This document shows, piece after piece, positions 33,925 to 44,917 of a DNA stretch of 64,000 nucleotides; position 1 is the first letter of the stretch, and every line of letters starts with the position of its first letter. Below the pieces are notes generated by a model. The model was not told the origin of the DNA, did no database searches, and worked only from the letters and a program-made list of their open reading frames with translations. The position numbers and the translations under genes were made by a program. Source of the DNA: Erinaceus europaeus (taxonomy: Eukaryota; Chordata; Mammalia; Eulipotyphla; Erinaceidae); the NCBI RefSeq assembly GCF_950295315.1, contig NC_080166.1, forward strand, positions 98,895,141 through 98,959,140. Reading direction: 5' to 3'.

Positions 33925-34388
33925 ATTGTTGGTTTTGATACCCACTAAGCTGACTACTCAGGTCTGTCTTCAATAACATAAGCATGAAATTCCTGAGCAT
34001 TTTGCTCAAGTTTGTCATAGAGAGACACAGTGAAGAATTCAAAAGTACCAATTTGCCCATGTAATAGGGATTCTCATAGCCGAGGTACATTTTCTTTAAA
34101 ACAAACAACCTTCTGACAATGCTAAAAACTTCTTGCTTCCAGGAGTTCTAGACTTTGGTGGATTAGTGGGTGTTTGAGCCAATGTTTTTAACTGCCTCTC
34201 CTCAGAATTTGAAGAGCAGCTGGATGGATTTTATGAATGTGAGTTTCCAGAATACTGTTGGGGACAAAGCTTTAACGAGATTGAGTTGGTCAGGAAAGAC
34301 AGAGTATGGTATGGAGAAAGACAAACCCTGGGATCTCATTTGTCTAACAAGCACTGTTATGAGATATGAATAAAGATGATGTTGCCAT
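33925..34388. other. Unique DNA
   Basis: No gene or repeat recognised. Confidence 0.35.
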
Positions 34389-34389
34389 G

Positions 34390-34541
34390 GTCCGGGAGGT
34401 GGCACAGTGGATAAGGCACTGGCCTCTCAAACATGAGGTCCTAAATTCAATTCCTGTCAGCACATGTGCCAGAGTGATGTTTAGTTCTTTCTCTCTCTTT
34501 CCTCCTCTTTCTCATGAATAAATAATAAAAAAATTAAAAAG
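34390..34541 (+). repeat. SINE group 4
   Basis: Head 'cgggaggtggcacagtgg', 'caaacatgaggtcctaaattc', 'gcacatgtgccagagtgatg', short pyrimidine stretch and A-rich tail. 'gatgttgcc' occurs on both sides (34377 and 34543) as a short TSD. Confidence 0.9.
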
Positions 34542-34559
34542 AAGATGTTGCCTATGCAT

Positions 34560-36529
34560 AGTTTGAAAACATTTTAAAAGAAATAGAATGTTAATATGTC
34601 TTCTTAGTTTCTGTGAAGCATAGTGAAGATAATGATTAGGAAAACAAAATAATAAGAAATATGGCTCCAGTACTGAAAAAAGCAAATAAGAGTTTTGAGT
34701 TTCCTACTGGAGACTGAAATTTAAGAAATGTCTCAACATCTTTTATAACTGTCCCTATAAATCTAAATAGTAAGTTACTATAATTAAGTTTGGAAGTGTT
34801 CGTTAATATTTTTATAATCTTCTGTTATTTGCTCACAGCATGTAATCACATTTTTATGTGACTTCACAATCAATATGTGAAGATGAAGGAGATGAATACA
34901 TTTGATTTCAGAACACAGTAAGTCTAAGACAATATAACTAATAGCAAACAAGGGAAACTTCACAAAGGATAAAGAGGAGTCAACAAAGGCTACAACAAAA
35001 GACAACAACAAAGGCAGTGATTCTGTTGTAGGTAACATGTTGCACTTGCATTAAATGCTAATTAAGAACAGAAAGGATACCTTTAAAATCAAAATGACAA
35101 ATGATAAAAAATGTCCTGACTCAATATTATTCAGCAAAGGAATGTTGGTGAGAAGGTAGAAGAAAAGAAATTCCCCAAAACTGAGAAAGGAAAGGATTTG
35201 ATTGTTTATAAGATAATAAATTACACTCAGTCCTGGGGCTAAAGGTTAACAGGAAGGACTTTAAAAGCAATTTTATTGGGCAGCTACACAATTTAACGTT
35301 CAAGTAGATGTGTGCTGGACAGGATCTAAAAGAGTTTTGAAGGATTATGGAGAAAGATCTAATTATTTTCTGATGGCTGTATGAGTGGTATTTGGGCACT
35401 GCACTGGGACTTTAACCAGTAAATAAACTTCAATATTGTTTTATTACTCTTGTGGGTCATACCACAGGCATCTGAAAAAAGATTCATACTTTCAGACTAG
35501 ACAGACACCATGCTATTTCTTGAATGAAAAAAAAAATACACTAATAATTTTCACATCCATTCATTCAGTTGCTCTTCACTGGCACATGTAATTCATTAGG
35601 GAAAGGCAAATGGAGCATAACAATGAAAATAACGGGCAATTTGGCATCATTTCCAGCTTTGTTCAGCTACTTATGGCTGATAGGATGACTATAATAGTCA
35701 TTTAACATTTCCAATCTTTGCTTCCTTTTGAAAATAAATAACATAGTAAGACATCTTTCAAAGTATTAGTATGATAAAAGTATTTAACTACACCTTGGGT
35801 TATAGTGAGTATTAGTGGTCTTTAATTAACTAGATGAACATTAATGCTGATGTGTGGCATATCTAACATGTTGCCAACCTTTATAAACAAACAAGGCCAC
35901 TTTAACTTAATTTCCAGCCTACTGGCTATTATTTGGAAAAGAAAACTCTAGATTTGAGCTTCCAAATAAACCCTTGAGATAAGGTGTTTTGGAGAATCCA
36001 TAGAAAAATGTTGTGAAATCTGAACCCTGTTCAGGCAGATAACAGAGTGACAAATAGAAATTCCACTAAGGGATCCAGCATTGTGGTCTCTGTCAGGAGA
36101 AACATCTTGAGCATTCTCAGGCACAACACAGATGATCTTCTAGGTGCTACTATAGGTATATATTAAGGTTCAATAGTGCAAAGCCAGTCTATGGTCTATA
36201 GAATATAGTAGAATGAGGAGGTATTCCTCTATCCCCTAACTTCATTGAGTTCAAACACAACTGGAAATGAATTTGAGTGGCAGATGATATGGTGCATTTG
36301 AAACTGAACCTTGTCTCCATGTTTAGGTGCATTTTGCCTGATCCTTCTTAAATCAGCATAATGCTCCCAGTTTCACTTTGTAAGATATTTCTAAATTCCA
36401 TTTACTTGAAACTTGGACTCTCACTCATAAAATAAAAGTGATAGAGAAAGACAGCAAACTACTTACTGGTGAAGTACATCTTAGACAATGTCATCTTTAT
36501 ATTAAGCATAGGAGGAGTCTATAAAAATA
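34560..36529. other. Unique AT-rich DNA
   Basis: About 2 kb with no recognisable gene or repeat. Confidence 0.4.
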
Positions 36530-37011
36530 TGGCAGATGGAGCTTGACGAAAATCATGTTAAGTGACGTCAGTCAAAAAGAGAAGAACGGACAGAGGGTAG
36601 ATTGTTATGTGAAAAACTGAGAAAAGTTATATATGTACAAACTACTGTATTTTACTTTCAACTGTAAACCATTCCCCCCCCCCAGTAAATAAAAAAAGAG
36701 AGAGAAGGATGAATATTAGATGATCTCACTCATAGGCAGTACTTAAAAAGTAAGAACAGAAAAGGCAAACACAGAGTAAAACTTGAACTGGGTTTTGGTG
36801 TATTGTACCAAATCAAAAGACTCTAAGGAAGGTGAGCAGGATGGGGGCTGGGGAGATGCTGTGGGGTCCTGGTGCATAATAGTGAAAAAGGACCCAAGTT
36901 GGGGATGAGTGTCTTGCAGCCACATATCATGGTGAGATGAGAAATTTTACCTATGTGCCTGCCAACTGTACTGTAATCCACTAACACTCCAATAAAAATA
37001 TTTTTTAAATA
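36530..37011 (+). mobile_element. L1-B 3' end, interrupted
   Basis: 'tggagcttgacgaaaatcatg' and then, after an interruption, 'gatgaatattagatgatctc' through 'cagccacatatcatggtg' to 'ctccaataaaaata'. It is split by a short copy of the same family's terminal sequence at about 36585-36700. Confidence 0.82.
36585..36700 (+). mobile_element. Short L1-B tail nested in L1-B
   Basis: Only the terminal about 115 bp ('gattgttatgtgaaaaactg' to 'ccagtaaataaa'). The host repeat resumes at 'agagaaggatgaatatt', and 'aaaagagaa'-like sequence is present on both sides. Confidence 0.75.
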
Positions 37012-37495
37012 TGGGGGTGGGGGATGAGGACCTGGGTACAGTAAAAATGATGGTAGAATAGAAATACTAATTTAAAACTTATAGGAAAGACATGAATTCA
37101 TGTCAGTAATCCATCTCTGTGTGTATATATATTCAGAGCATTGCATTTGTGGAAAATCACAAGTTATAGCAACTTAAAGCCTAAACAACTAGTTACAACT
37201 CAAATGGTAGAGAAGTATGGAGTTTGAGAAAATATCCCTTAATTTAGGTTCATATTTTGGAGTCAGATGTAACACAGAAATTTTTTTCCCCACATTTTGT
37301 ACATATTTTTACAATGTTTTGTGGGAACTAGAATGGACACTCATACTCAGTGGCACACAATAATGAAGTCCACTGTTTTGGAAGAATTACCTCCCTAGGT
37401 AATGAAATATAGCAGAATGCACATTTTTAAAAAGTTACACTATGGAAAATGTAATTATAACTGTTTTCCAACTGATTGCTAAGAAGTATATTTGA
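37012..37495. other. Unique DNA
   Basis: No gene or repeat recognised. Confidence 0.35.
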
Positions 37496-37497
37496 TA

Positions 37498-37562
37498 GGT
37501 GCCTCCTGGAGATGTCTCCATGAATAGAGCACATGACTTTATTGTGCGGGACCCTAAATTTG

Positions 37563-37599
<37 letters not shown>

Positions 37600-37612
37600 T
37601 AGGGCACCAAAT
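37498..37612 (+). repeat. SINE group 3/4-like with (CA)n
   Basis: 'gtgcctcctggagatgtctc', 'agagcacatgactttattg', B-box-like 'aaatttgaaca', then about 18 CA units (37564-37599). Confidence 0.6.
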
Positions 37613-37627
37613 TTTTGTTGTTGTATG

Positions 37628-37700
37628 TGTTAAGGAGGCATCTCAGCAGTACTGCAAAGGCACAAGGCCCTGAGTTGCTGTCCAGAACTGCATAAAAGAG
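37628..37700 (+). repeat. SINE head fragment
   Basis: 'aggaggcatctcagcagtac' and 'aaggccctgagttgctgtcc' resemble a group 3 head with a decayed B-box. Confidence 0.45.
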
Positions 37701-37949
37701 GTGATTTATAAACAAAGCATGTGCTTCATACTGTTTTGGAGGTCTTCCTTTGGAAAAGAGAATGAGAATTTCTGCAGGTTAACGGCATAGCCTCTTGTTC
37801 GCTTGCTGCAGGCCTTTAAATTGCAGGCTGTGGTGGAACATGGGGGCACTTTAGTATGTTCTATGGCAACACTCTCATTTTTTGTGCTATATTCAGGGGA
37901 ACGAGTTTGAGAGTGTCTCATCAAACTAACTCAAATACCTAAATTATTT

Positions 37950-37952
37950 CAA

Positions 37953-37983
<31 letters not shown>

Positions 37984-37990
37984 TATATGT
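37950..37990. repeat. (TA)n low-complexity tract
   Basis: 'atatatatatatatata' interrupted by 'cacatatatatatgta'. Confidence 0.9.
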
Positions 37991-38399
37991 AAAACTGTAC
38001 ACTTACTGATGCTTATTACTGATGCTTCACAATGTTGGCATTAATTAGATTTAGATATAACCAGGCTTTTTTTTAAAGTTTAACCTCTCAGCTTATCTCT
38101 CACTCACACTGCCATTCTCCCTCTTTCCAGCTACCTTGTAACCCTGCCCCATAATCATATCGCTCTATGCTTTAGTCAGAATTCATTTCCCCCTATGTGT
38201 CTTCACAGCTGGGGGTTTCTCAGCACAAAATATTCTCTCCCTCTCTTTACTCTTTTGCATTCAGCTAGTTCCTACTTAGCCTGCAAGTATCCATAAAAGT
38301 CACTCTCCTAAATCAGGTCCTTGTTGAAGAAATTTAGTGGAGACATGTAGTGAGGGGAAAAGAGTGTGGGGTGTAGAATGGATCCATGATAAAAAGATA
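37991..38399. other. Unassigned DNA, possible L2 remnant
   Basis: The C/T-rich stretch 38095-38330 ('tagttcctacttagcctgc', 'aaaagtcactctcctaaatc') faintly resembles the L2 'leaving Ser/Pro codons' region. Too decayed to be sure. Confidence 0.3.
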
Positions 38400-38532
38400 T
38401 GGAAGGAGTCAGTGAAATCACTAACAGCTTTGCCATGTGCATGACCTAGGTTCAAGACTAGCCTCCACCACAATGAAGCAAGCTTCAGTGATATGGTCTC
38501 TTTTCACTATCTTTCTCTCTGTCTCTATCTAT
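38400..38532 (+). repeat. Old tRNA-like SINE
   Basis: 'ggaaggagtcagtgaaatc', 'catgacctaggttcaagac' (B-box) and a pyrimidine end 'tatctttctctctgtctc'. Confidence 0.6.
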
Positions 38533-38547
38533 AAAAGTTTTTGGACA

Positions 38548-38823
38548 GGGGAGTCGGGCTGTAGCACAGCGGGTTAAGCGCAGGTGGCACAAAGCACAAG
38601 GACCGGCATAAGGATCCCGGTTCGAACCCCGGCTCCCCACCTGCAGGGGAGTCACTTCACAGGCGGTGAAGCAGGTCTGCAGGTGTCTGTCTTTCTCTCC
38701 TCTTCTCTGTCTTCCCCTCCTCTCTCCATTTCTCTCTGTCCTATCCAACAACGACGACAACAACAATAATAACTACAACAATAAAACAACAAGGGCAACA
38801 AAAGGGAATAAATAAAATTAAAA
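38548..38823 (+). repeat. SINE group 1, young
   Basis: Near-consensus copy with intact B-box 'ggttcgaacccc' (about 38620) and A-box region 'gtagcacagcgggttaagc'. A 15-bp TSD 'aaaagtttttggaca' lies at 38533-38547 and 38824-38838. It is among the youngest-looking SINEs here. Confidence 0.97.
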
Positions 38824-38838
38824 AAAAGTTTTTGGACA

Positions 38839-40380
38839 TGAACATAATTAGCAAATTGCTGACATCGATGGATTTGCACAAACCCACAAAAGATTGTACC
38901 TGTGTAGGGAGTTATTCCAGCTGTTCTAGCTCTACTATTCCTGTGCTCTCTGTTCCTGCTGCTGTTACCCAAAGGACCCGCCATCCTGCTTACCCAGGAC
39001 CTGAAGACAAGTAGCCAAGCCCTAGTAACTTGTTTAAACACTCCTGGCTCCCACCATGATGACTTGGCAATCTTTGAGACTTTGCCTATTTTGCTGCCAC
39101 AGTTTTTATGTACCTAAATAATACAACGTAATAAATCTCCCATTTGTGAAGGCCCAATCAAAGTCAGCACCAAAGCTTTTATAAAAGCTTCATTCAAGCT
39201 TCCTTGATCTCAAGAGAAGCACTGAGGCTCATCATACAGCCTGGGGTTGATGGCACCTTCAGGCAATGAAGCTGCTCCTGGAGACCTCTATCATTGCCTC
39301 ATCATGGAGTTTGGGGGACAAGTTTCAGGGGCACTATAGAGTTTGGACCAGGCAGCAATTTGATGGAGAGCATGCCCACAGGATGATGCTACAGACTGAA
39401 GCCACAGATCAAGGGGAGGGAGAAAGGGAGATTAAGGAACCAACACTATCCTTAAGGCTTGACTTCAACATAGTTGCACAGCACACTACCCTTCACCATC
39501 CCAGCACTCACTAGGGACTACTGCAGGTTCCATCACACCCAATACAAGGATCCCCTCTCCACATTTTTAACACTCTAGACCAGAAACTGTGCACACAGGA
39601 GGCAACGAATAAATATTTGTTAAACACTGTTCAACAACGAAAAAGTTAAAATCCCCACTGCAGAAATTCTGAAATAGAAAGTTCCTTTTGAAGCAACACA
39701 CACTGTTCAAGCTGTCATCTGGACTCATTTGTATGCAGAGACTATCTGCTTCATCAAGATAGACAGCAGACAAGAAAGATTCTTGACTTGCACATTCTTT
39801 CAATAAGAACCGTGGACAGGTGTGATTTCTTTTCACATTATACCGCCTTTAAATGTTTTCTGTTGTTGCTGCTTTCTTTCTTTTTCTTTTTTTTTTTTTA
39901 GTCAAAAACTAAACTGTTTAGTTGGTGGAATCTTCTTGAAACTGAACAATTTGTCAATTGGACTGTTACAAAACTTCTGGAGAGGAAAGCAATACATTTG
40001 CAAGTAAAATTAAGAGGAAACTGCTAATTAGGCATCCCCAAACAACCATGTTATTCCCCAGCAAAAGCATTAAATTTTTTAAGATAAGTTAATAATAAAA
40101 ATAATAATAAAGCTGGTTGTTGAATAGTCCCCATAAGACACACATTAAAAAGCATGATAAATTATGTCAATAAACACACTAATGGATCATGTTTGTGTAT
40201 GCATCTTGAGGCCTGCTATGTTGACTTGGATAGAATCCCAAAGAAAAGCTGACTTGCATGTTGCATGAATAAATTCCTAATTAGCTGCCCAGTCCTAAAG
40301 CTCTTACCATCCACAAATAGCTTTTTCTAAGAGTCTGCACTGGGCAAAGAACTTTGGGTCAAAGCGTATTTTTGACATGT
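38839..40380. other. Mostly unique DNA
   Basis: No gene recognised. An 18-bp perfect palindrome lies at 39173-39190 ('aagcttttataaaagctt'). The stretch 39598-39628 ('gaataaatatttgttaaaca') resembles an L2-type 3' end. A 129-codon antisense frame at 38652-39041 runs out of the neighbouring SINE and is not a gene. Confidence 0.4.
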
Positions 40381-40395
40381 AGAATATTGAAAACA

Positions 40396-40682
40396 GGGAG
40401 TCGGGCTGTAGTGCAGCAGGTTAAGCGCAGGTGGTACAAAGCACAAGGACCAGCATAAGGATCCCAGTTCGAACCCCGGCTCCCCACCTGCAGGGGAGTC
40501 GCTTCACAGGAGGTGAAGCAGGTCTGCAGGTGTCTATCTTTCTTTCCTCCTCTCTGTCTTCCCCTCCTCTCTCCATTTCTCTCTGTCCTATCCAACAACG
40601 ACAACAACAATAATAACTACAACAATAAAACAACAAGGGCAACAAAAGGGAATAAATAAACTAAAATAAATTTAAAAAAAAA
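40396..40682 (+). repeat. SINE group 1, young
   Basis: Nearly identical to the copy at 38548-38823, with B-box 'agttcgaacccc' and the same CAACGACAACAACAATAA middle. 15-bp TSD 'agaatattgaaaaca' at 40381-40395 and 40683-40697. Confidence 0.97.
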
Positions 40683-40699
40683 AGAATATTGAAAACATT

Positions 40700-41350
40700 G
40701 TGCTCTAAAACAAAATTTTCATCCAAACCAAAAACTAAAATCTATATATACAATGATTCCAGCTTATTTAGATGGGGGGTTTCAATTCCCAACATCTCTT
40801 TTAAATAATATAATACCATCATTAATAAAGCATGCATTTCCCTTTTAGTATTTTTTGTTTAGTTGCTCTACTAAAAATATAAAAATATAACAAATATAAC
40901 TGATATTTACTTTAGGTATGCTTTCAGCTAATAAGCATTCTATTATGATTAGCTTTTAAAGACACAAAAATAGCCATTATTAAGAAACATTCTGTATATT
41001 ATATTTTGCATGAGTTTACAAAAAAAAGCAGTGATGTTAAAATGTCTCACTTCATTGGTATTGCTACAGATCCAAATGAGGCTTAAATAATTAATTTTCG
41101 TTGGTGATACTAAATTTCTACGGAGGATGTGATCAATGCTTTTCTTTCAGAAACATGCATTACTTAAAAGTCTGGCTGTGTAATGGTTCAGCTATCTGAT
41201 ATGCAGAATTCATTATGTAGAAGGTACTCTATATCAAAAGATTGCATTAAATGTTCCACAATCTTTATTCAAAGAAGAATCATGGCTTTTCTACAGTAAG
41301 ATTTATCATATCTTGAAATCTAATGTTTATGACAAAAATAGTTTATTTCT
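40700..41350. other. Unique AT-rich DNA
   Basis: No gene or repeat recognised. Confidence 0.35.
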
Positions 41351-41354
41351 GAAG

Positions 41355-41538
41355 TTGGGTACTCCTGTATGACGTATCCTGCCCAAGGACTCAGGTTCAA
41401 GCATTTTGGTCACCATCTGTGGGGGGCAGTGGGGAGCTTCATAAGCAAAAGAACAGTGCTGCGGATATCTCTCTCTCCCTCTCTCTCTTTCTCCATTACT
41501 CTCCCTCTTGTATATATCAGGAAAAGAAAAAGGAAAAA
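41355..41538 (+). repeat. SINE group 2, decayed
   Basis: 'aaggactcaggttcaagc' (B-box), 'caccatctgtggggggcag', 'agcttcataagcaaaagaac' and a (CT)n-rich stretch. Confidence 0.8.
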
Positions 41539-41603
41539 AGGTGACTAGAAATATTGCAGTAGTATAGGCAGAGAGTCCCAGAGATAGCCTTGATGGGGGA
41601 ATT

Positions 41604-41630
41604 TTTTTTTAAGATAATATTTATAATGAG

Positions 41631-41669
<39 letters not shown>

Positions 41670-41766
41670 CAGACATCACTCTGGTACATGTGCTGCCAGG
41701 GATTGAACTCAGGACCTCATGCTTGAAAGTCCAATGCTTTATCCATTGTGCCACCTCCTGGACCAC
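41604..41766 (-). repeat. SINE group 4, antisense, with (AG)n
   Basis: 'gggattgaactcaggacctc' and 'cattgtgccacctcctgg' mark the B-box and head. The middle has grown into about 15 AG units (41638-41666). Confidence 0.92.
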
Positions 41767-41789
41767 GATAGGGGGATATTTTTTTCTCT

Positions 41790-42000
41790 CTCTCTCTCTC
41801 TCTTAAAAGTCAAAGATGTTAGGGGAAAAAAAGTATTACCAAAAAAATGGTTATCATAAAACAATGGTTCTTTTGCCCATTTTTGGATGGACTTTATGAT
41901 TAGTATGCGTCAGAATCATAGATTCTAGGATTCTGACAAGCCGAGAATTTTCCTGAGTCAGTAAAAGTTTGGGGTGGGGATTGAAATCTAGGAACAATTG
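41790..42000. other. Unique DNA
   Basis: No repeat or gene recognised. Confidence 0.3.
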
Positions 42001-42004
42001 AAGA

Positions 42005-42480
42005 ATTTCTCTTTTACTAATTTTTATTAGTGATTTAACATTGATTTACACAATTATAAGACAATAATGGTATAATTTCAAACCTTTCCAATCACCAGAG
42101 CTCTATGTCCCCATTCCCTCCATTGGAACCGCAGTAGTTCTCCCAAGATCACAGATGTGGGCTGACTATCATTTGTTTACATATATATATTTAAACATTT
42201 ATACCCCATTTATCCCCCACTATGGTTCCTAAATGTCCTTCCTCCCCCCGCCCACTCTCTTCTTTCTCCAGGTCCTTTATGGAATTGGAGTTCTGAGCCA
42301 TGTAGTTATCTTCCCCTAACACTGCTCCCCCTCTGGGAGTAGGAACCAAAATTTGATATGGGGTGCAGAAGGTGGGAGGTTCGGCTTCTGTAATTGCTTC
42401 TCGCCTGGACACAGGTGTTGGTAGGTGGATCTATACCCCTAGGCTGTTTCTATCTTTCCCTAGTGCTAGCACTTCTCATA
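42005..42480 (-). mobile_element. L1-A 3' end, older subfamily, antisense
   Basis: 'tattagtgatttaacattga' at the left and 'gtgcagaaggtgggaggttc' and 'ttgcttctcgcctggacac' match 20745-21450 and the reverse complement of other L1-A ends. Confidence 0.82.
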
Positions 42481-42539
42481 AACTGTATTACATCTTACTA
42501 AAAGTAAACTGTGTATATAATATAATCAGTATTTTCCTT

Positions 42540-42810
42540 CTTTATTTTTGTTTTTTTATTTTTTCTTTATTGGTAGAATTAATGGTTTATAGTTGACAGT
42601 AAAACACAGTAGTTTTTACATGTGTGATTCTTCTCAGTTCTCTGCATAACAATCTAAATGCCCCCCCCCCCCCCCCCGCATCTTCCTCTGCCATCATATT
42701 CTAGGACCTGTATACTTCCCTCTACCCCAAAGTCTTTTGCTTTGGTGCAAAATTACAACTCCAGTCCAAGTTCTGCTTTGTGTTTTCCATTCTGTTCTTA
42801 ATATTGTCTT
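42540..42810 (-). mobile_element. L1-B 3' end, antisense
   Basis: 'ttaatggtttatagttgaca' and 'tttgctttggtgcaaaatt' match 20940-21190. It contains a C17 homopolymer at about 42660-42676. Confidence 0.82.
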
Positions 42811-42964
42811 AAAGAAACATCTTTTGTTTTCACTAATGAATTATATGACATGAAAAACTTTGTCTTAACTAATCAAATATAATTAATCTATATGGGAAAA
42901 ATTTAGTATTTTGATGAAAATAAGACAAGCCAATATACAATTTCAAAAGAAAACATATAATCAG

Positions 42965-43030
42965 CATATGATTTTATATATATAATCAAACATATGATTT
43001 TATATATATAATCAAACATATGATTTTGCA
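42965..43030. repeat. 26-bp tandem repeat, 2.5 copies
   Basis: The unit beginning 'catatgattttatatatata' and ending 'atcaaa' is repeated almost perfectly two and a half times. Confidence 0.95.
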
Positions 43031-43096
43031 CAAAGAAACTTAGAGAAAAAAAAGCTGTGATTTCTATACATTTATCAAATGTCATCACAGACTTTT

Positions 43097-43228
43097 CCTT
43101 CCTCCCTTCCTTCCTTCTTTCCTTCCTTCCTTCCTTCCTTCCTTCCTCCCTCCCTCCCTCCCTCCCTCCCTCCCTCCCTTCCTTCCTTTCTTCCTTCCTT
43201 CCTTCCTTCCTTCCCTCCTTCCTTTCTT
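43097..43228. repeat. (CTTC)n/(CCTC)n compound microsatellite
   Basis: About 130 bp of CTTC and CCTC units. On the minus strand it is the AAGG/GAGG-type tail of the adjacent antisense group 3 SINE. It creates long Lys/Arg/Gly/Glu- or Ser/Pro-rich frames that are artefacts. Confidence 0.98.
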
Positions 43229-43395
43229 TACCAGAGCACTTCTCAGCTCTGGCTTGTGGAAGTGCTGGGGGGTGGTGGTGGTAGTGGTAAATGATGAGAC
43301 TTTGGAGCACCAGGCATTGGAGTCTCTTTGCATAACCATTGTTCTGGCAAACGCTAGAAGAAGAACCATTGTTCTGTCTCTACCCACCCCCGCCC
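43229..43395 (-). repeat. SINE group 3, antisense, with 17-bp insertion
   Basis: 'accagagcacttctcagctc', 'gtctctttgcataaccattg' and 'tctctaccc' are the antisense group 3 body and head. The head is interrupted at 43347-43363 by LINE-derived sequence with its own TSD. Confidence 0.88.
43347..43363 (+). mobile_element. 17-bp micro-insertion of the non-L1 LINE 3' end
   Basis: 'gcaaacgctagaagaag' is identical to the last coding bases, stop codon (TAG at 43355-43357) and AAG tail of the LINE at 52356-52807. A perfect 13-bp direct repeat 'aaccattgttctg' flanks it (43334-43346 and 43364-43376). Removing the insert and one repeat restores a normal group 3 SINE head. Confidence 0.85.
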
Positions 43396-43655
43396 CATAC
43401 ATACACAGACCTGCTCAATAACTGAGATCCACTTAACTTTTTCAGACAGCTCACATGCTGTCAATACATGAATTTCAGGTATGAAGATTATGCCACATCT
43501 TATTGTATTTTATTTTAAAATATAACAAATGATCCATCAATAAACTCACTTGCTCTGAATTTCAATTACTGATAGATAATAAATAAGATAAGCAAACAGA
43601 CAAGAAATGCTCATACTCCAAATGAAGTTCTTTACTTCATTTCTAGCTACACTTG

Positions 43656-44062
43656 GTCTATTCAGGTTGCTACAACAGAAAAACCATACACTGGACAAGT
43701 TATAAGTAATATATTTCTCACAGATCTGGAGACTGGAAAGGCCCAGATCAAGGCATAGACAGATTTAGTGTCTAGTCAGAAACTTGAGTCCAGAGTTCTC
43801 TTTGAGAAGCATTAATTCCACACAACAGTACTGTTGTGTGGAAAACTGAAAAATGTCATGCATTTACAAACTATTGCATTAACTGTAGACTGTAAAGCAT
43901 TAATCCCCCAATAAAAAGGAAAGAAGAAGCATTAATTCCATTCACAAGGATAAAGAGGAGCTCAATTAGTACTTAAAGGTCTCATTTCCCATTTATCAAC
44001 ACACTGGCAGGCAGGTTTCCATATATGAATTTGGAAAGAACACAGGCACTTAGTCTAGGGTG
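43656..44062 (-). mobile_element. MLT1-like LTR (ERVL-MaLR), antisense
   Basis: 'tcaggttgctacaacagaaa', 'atttctcacagatctggaga', 'cccagatcaaggc' and 'tccatatatgaatttgg' follow the order of an antisense MLT1 LTR. It is an ancient non-coding LTR with no internal retroviral genes here, and is split by an L1-B tail at 43821-43924. Assignment is from memory of the family. Confidence 0.75.
43821..43924 (+). mobile_element. L1-B tail of about 104 bp inside the LTR
   Basis: Ends 'gtaaagcattaatccccc' plus 'aataaaaagg'. Flanked by a 16-bp perfect TSD 'agaagcattaattcca' (43805-43820 and 43925-43940). Its 5' junction is a 28-bp perfect palindrome (43816-43843). Confidence 0.92.
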
Positions 44063-44357
44063 TGAGATGTGAAACTAGGTTGGGTTTGGGTTTTAACTGC
44101 TTCCTTGGGACAGCACTGTTTAGTAGTTTTAATACTGTCCCTACTACTTGTAAATTTCCAAACCACAAGTTTAACATTCAGAACAACAGCTATATTATCT
44201 CTGTTTTAGGTAGTTCACTTCTTAAATAATTTTAAACCTTTTTATTTGATGTGTTTAGATTTTAGTTGAAATTCATAAACATTTCAAAAAATCTTTTCTA
44301 CCCAAAAAATATATATTTCAGAAAGATAGATAATAATTTTCCTTTACAATTTACTTG
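44063..44357. other. Unique DNA
   Basis: No gene or repeat recognised. Confidence 0.35.
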
Positions 44358-44495
44358 AAGGCTGAGGGACATAGCTTAATGATTAAGCAAGCAGACTCTC
44401 ATGCCTGAGACTCTGAAGTCTCAAGTTTGATCCTTCCACCACCATAAGCCAGATCTGAGCAGTGCTCCAGTAAAAAGTAAAATAAAAATTTAATT
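44358..44495 (+). repeat. SINE group 3
   Basis: 'ggacatagcttaatgatta', 'actctcatgcctgagactc', B-box-like 'aagtttgatcc', 'ccaccataagccagatctg' and a short tail. Confidence 0.88.
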
Positions 44496-44870
44496 GAACA
44501 TATATATTTTAATTTTTTTGGAAAAGAGGATAAACACATATTGTAAATAAGTTCTAAAAACATAAATTTTATTGTAATTATTTCCCCCTAAACTTATAAA
44601 CTTCTCATATTCTTCTATTTCCATATATCTACATTTGTTACTGAAAGTCTAAATTATATTTGTCTTTTTTATCTGTATAACTAATGTTTTATTTAAAAAT
44701 TAGGGTGATTTGTCAAGTTGTAAGTTAATAAGGAAAACATACATAGATTGATTTTTTTTTATAACTTCAGTCATTTTAGTGTTTAGAAATCTTCTTATAT
44801 TTCACTTTTTAAAGAAATCATAGCCATTTAATTATTTCCATTTAATAGTTATTTTGTTTGTCTCTACTTT

Positions 44871-44874
<4 letters not shown>

Positions 44875-44914
<40 letters not shown>
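44875..44914. repeat. (TA)n microsatellite
   Basis: About 19 TA units. Confidence 0.98.

Positions 44915-44917
<3 letters not shown>

Noticed and set aside
38618..38632. tRNA-like B-boxes such as 'ggttcgaacccc', considered as tRNA genes
   Set aside because: The heads do not fold as complete tRNAs and are always followed by SINE bodies.
39173..39190. 18-bp perfect palindrome 'aagcttttataaaagctt'
   Set aside because: AT-rich and short; in 64 kb of AT-rich DNA one such palindrome is not surprising, and nothing around it suggests a site.
42965..43030. Regular repeats considered as a CRISPR array
   Set aside because: Units are directly adjacent with no unique spacers, and the genome is mammalian.
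43057..43402. Frames of 71-135 codons rich in Lys/Glu/Gly/Arg or Ser/Pro/Leu
   Set aside because: They are translations of the (CTTC)n/(CCTC)n microsatellite and have no start context or domain.
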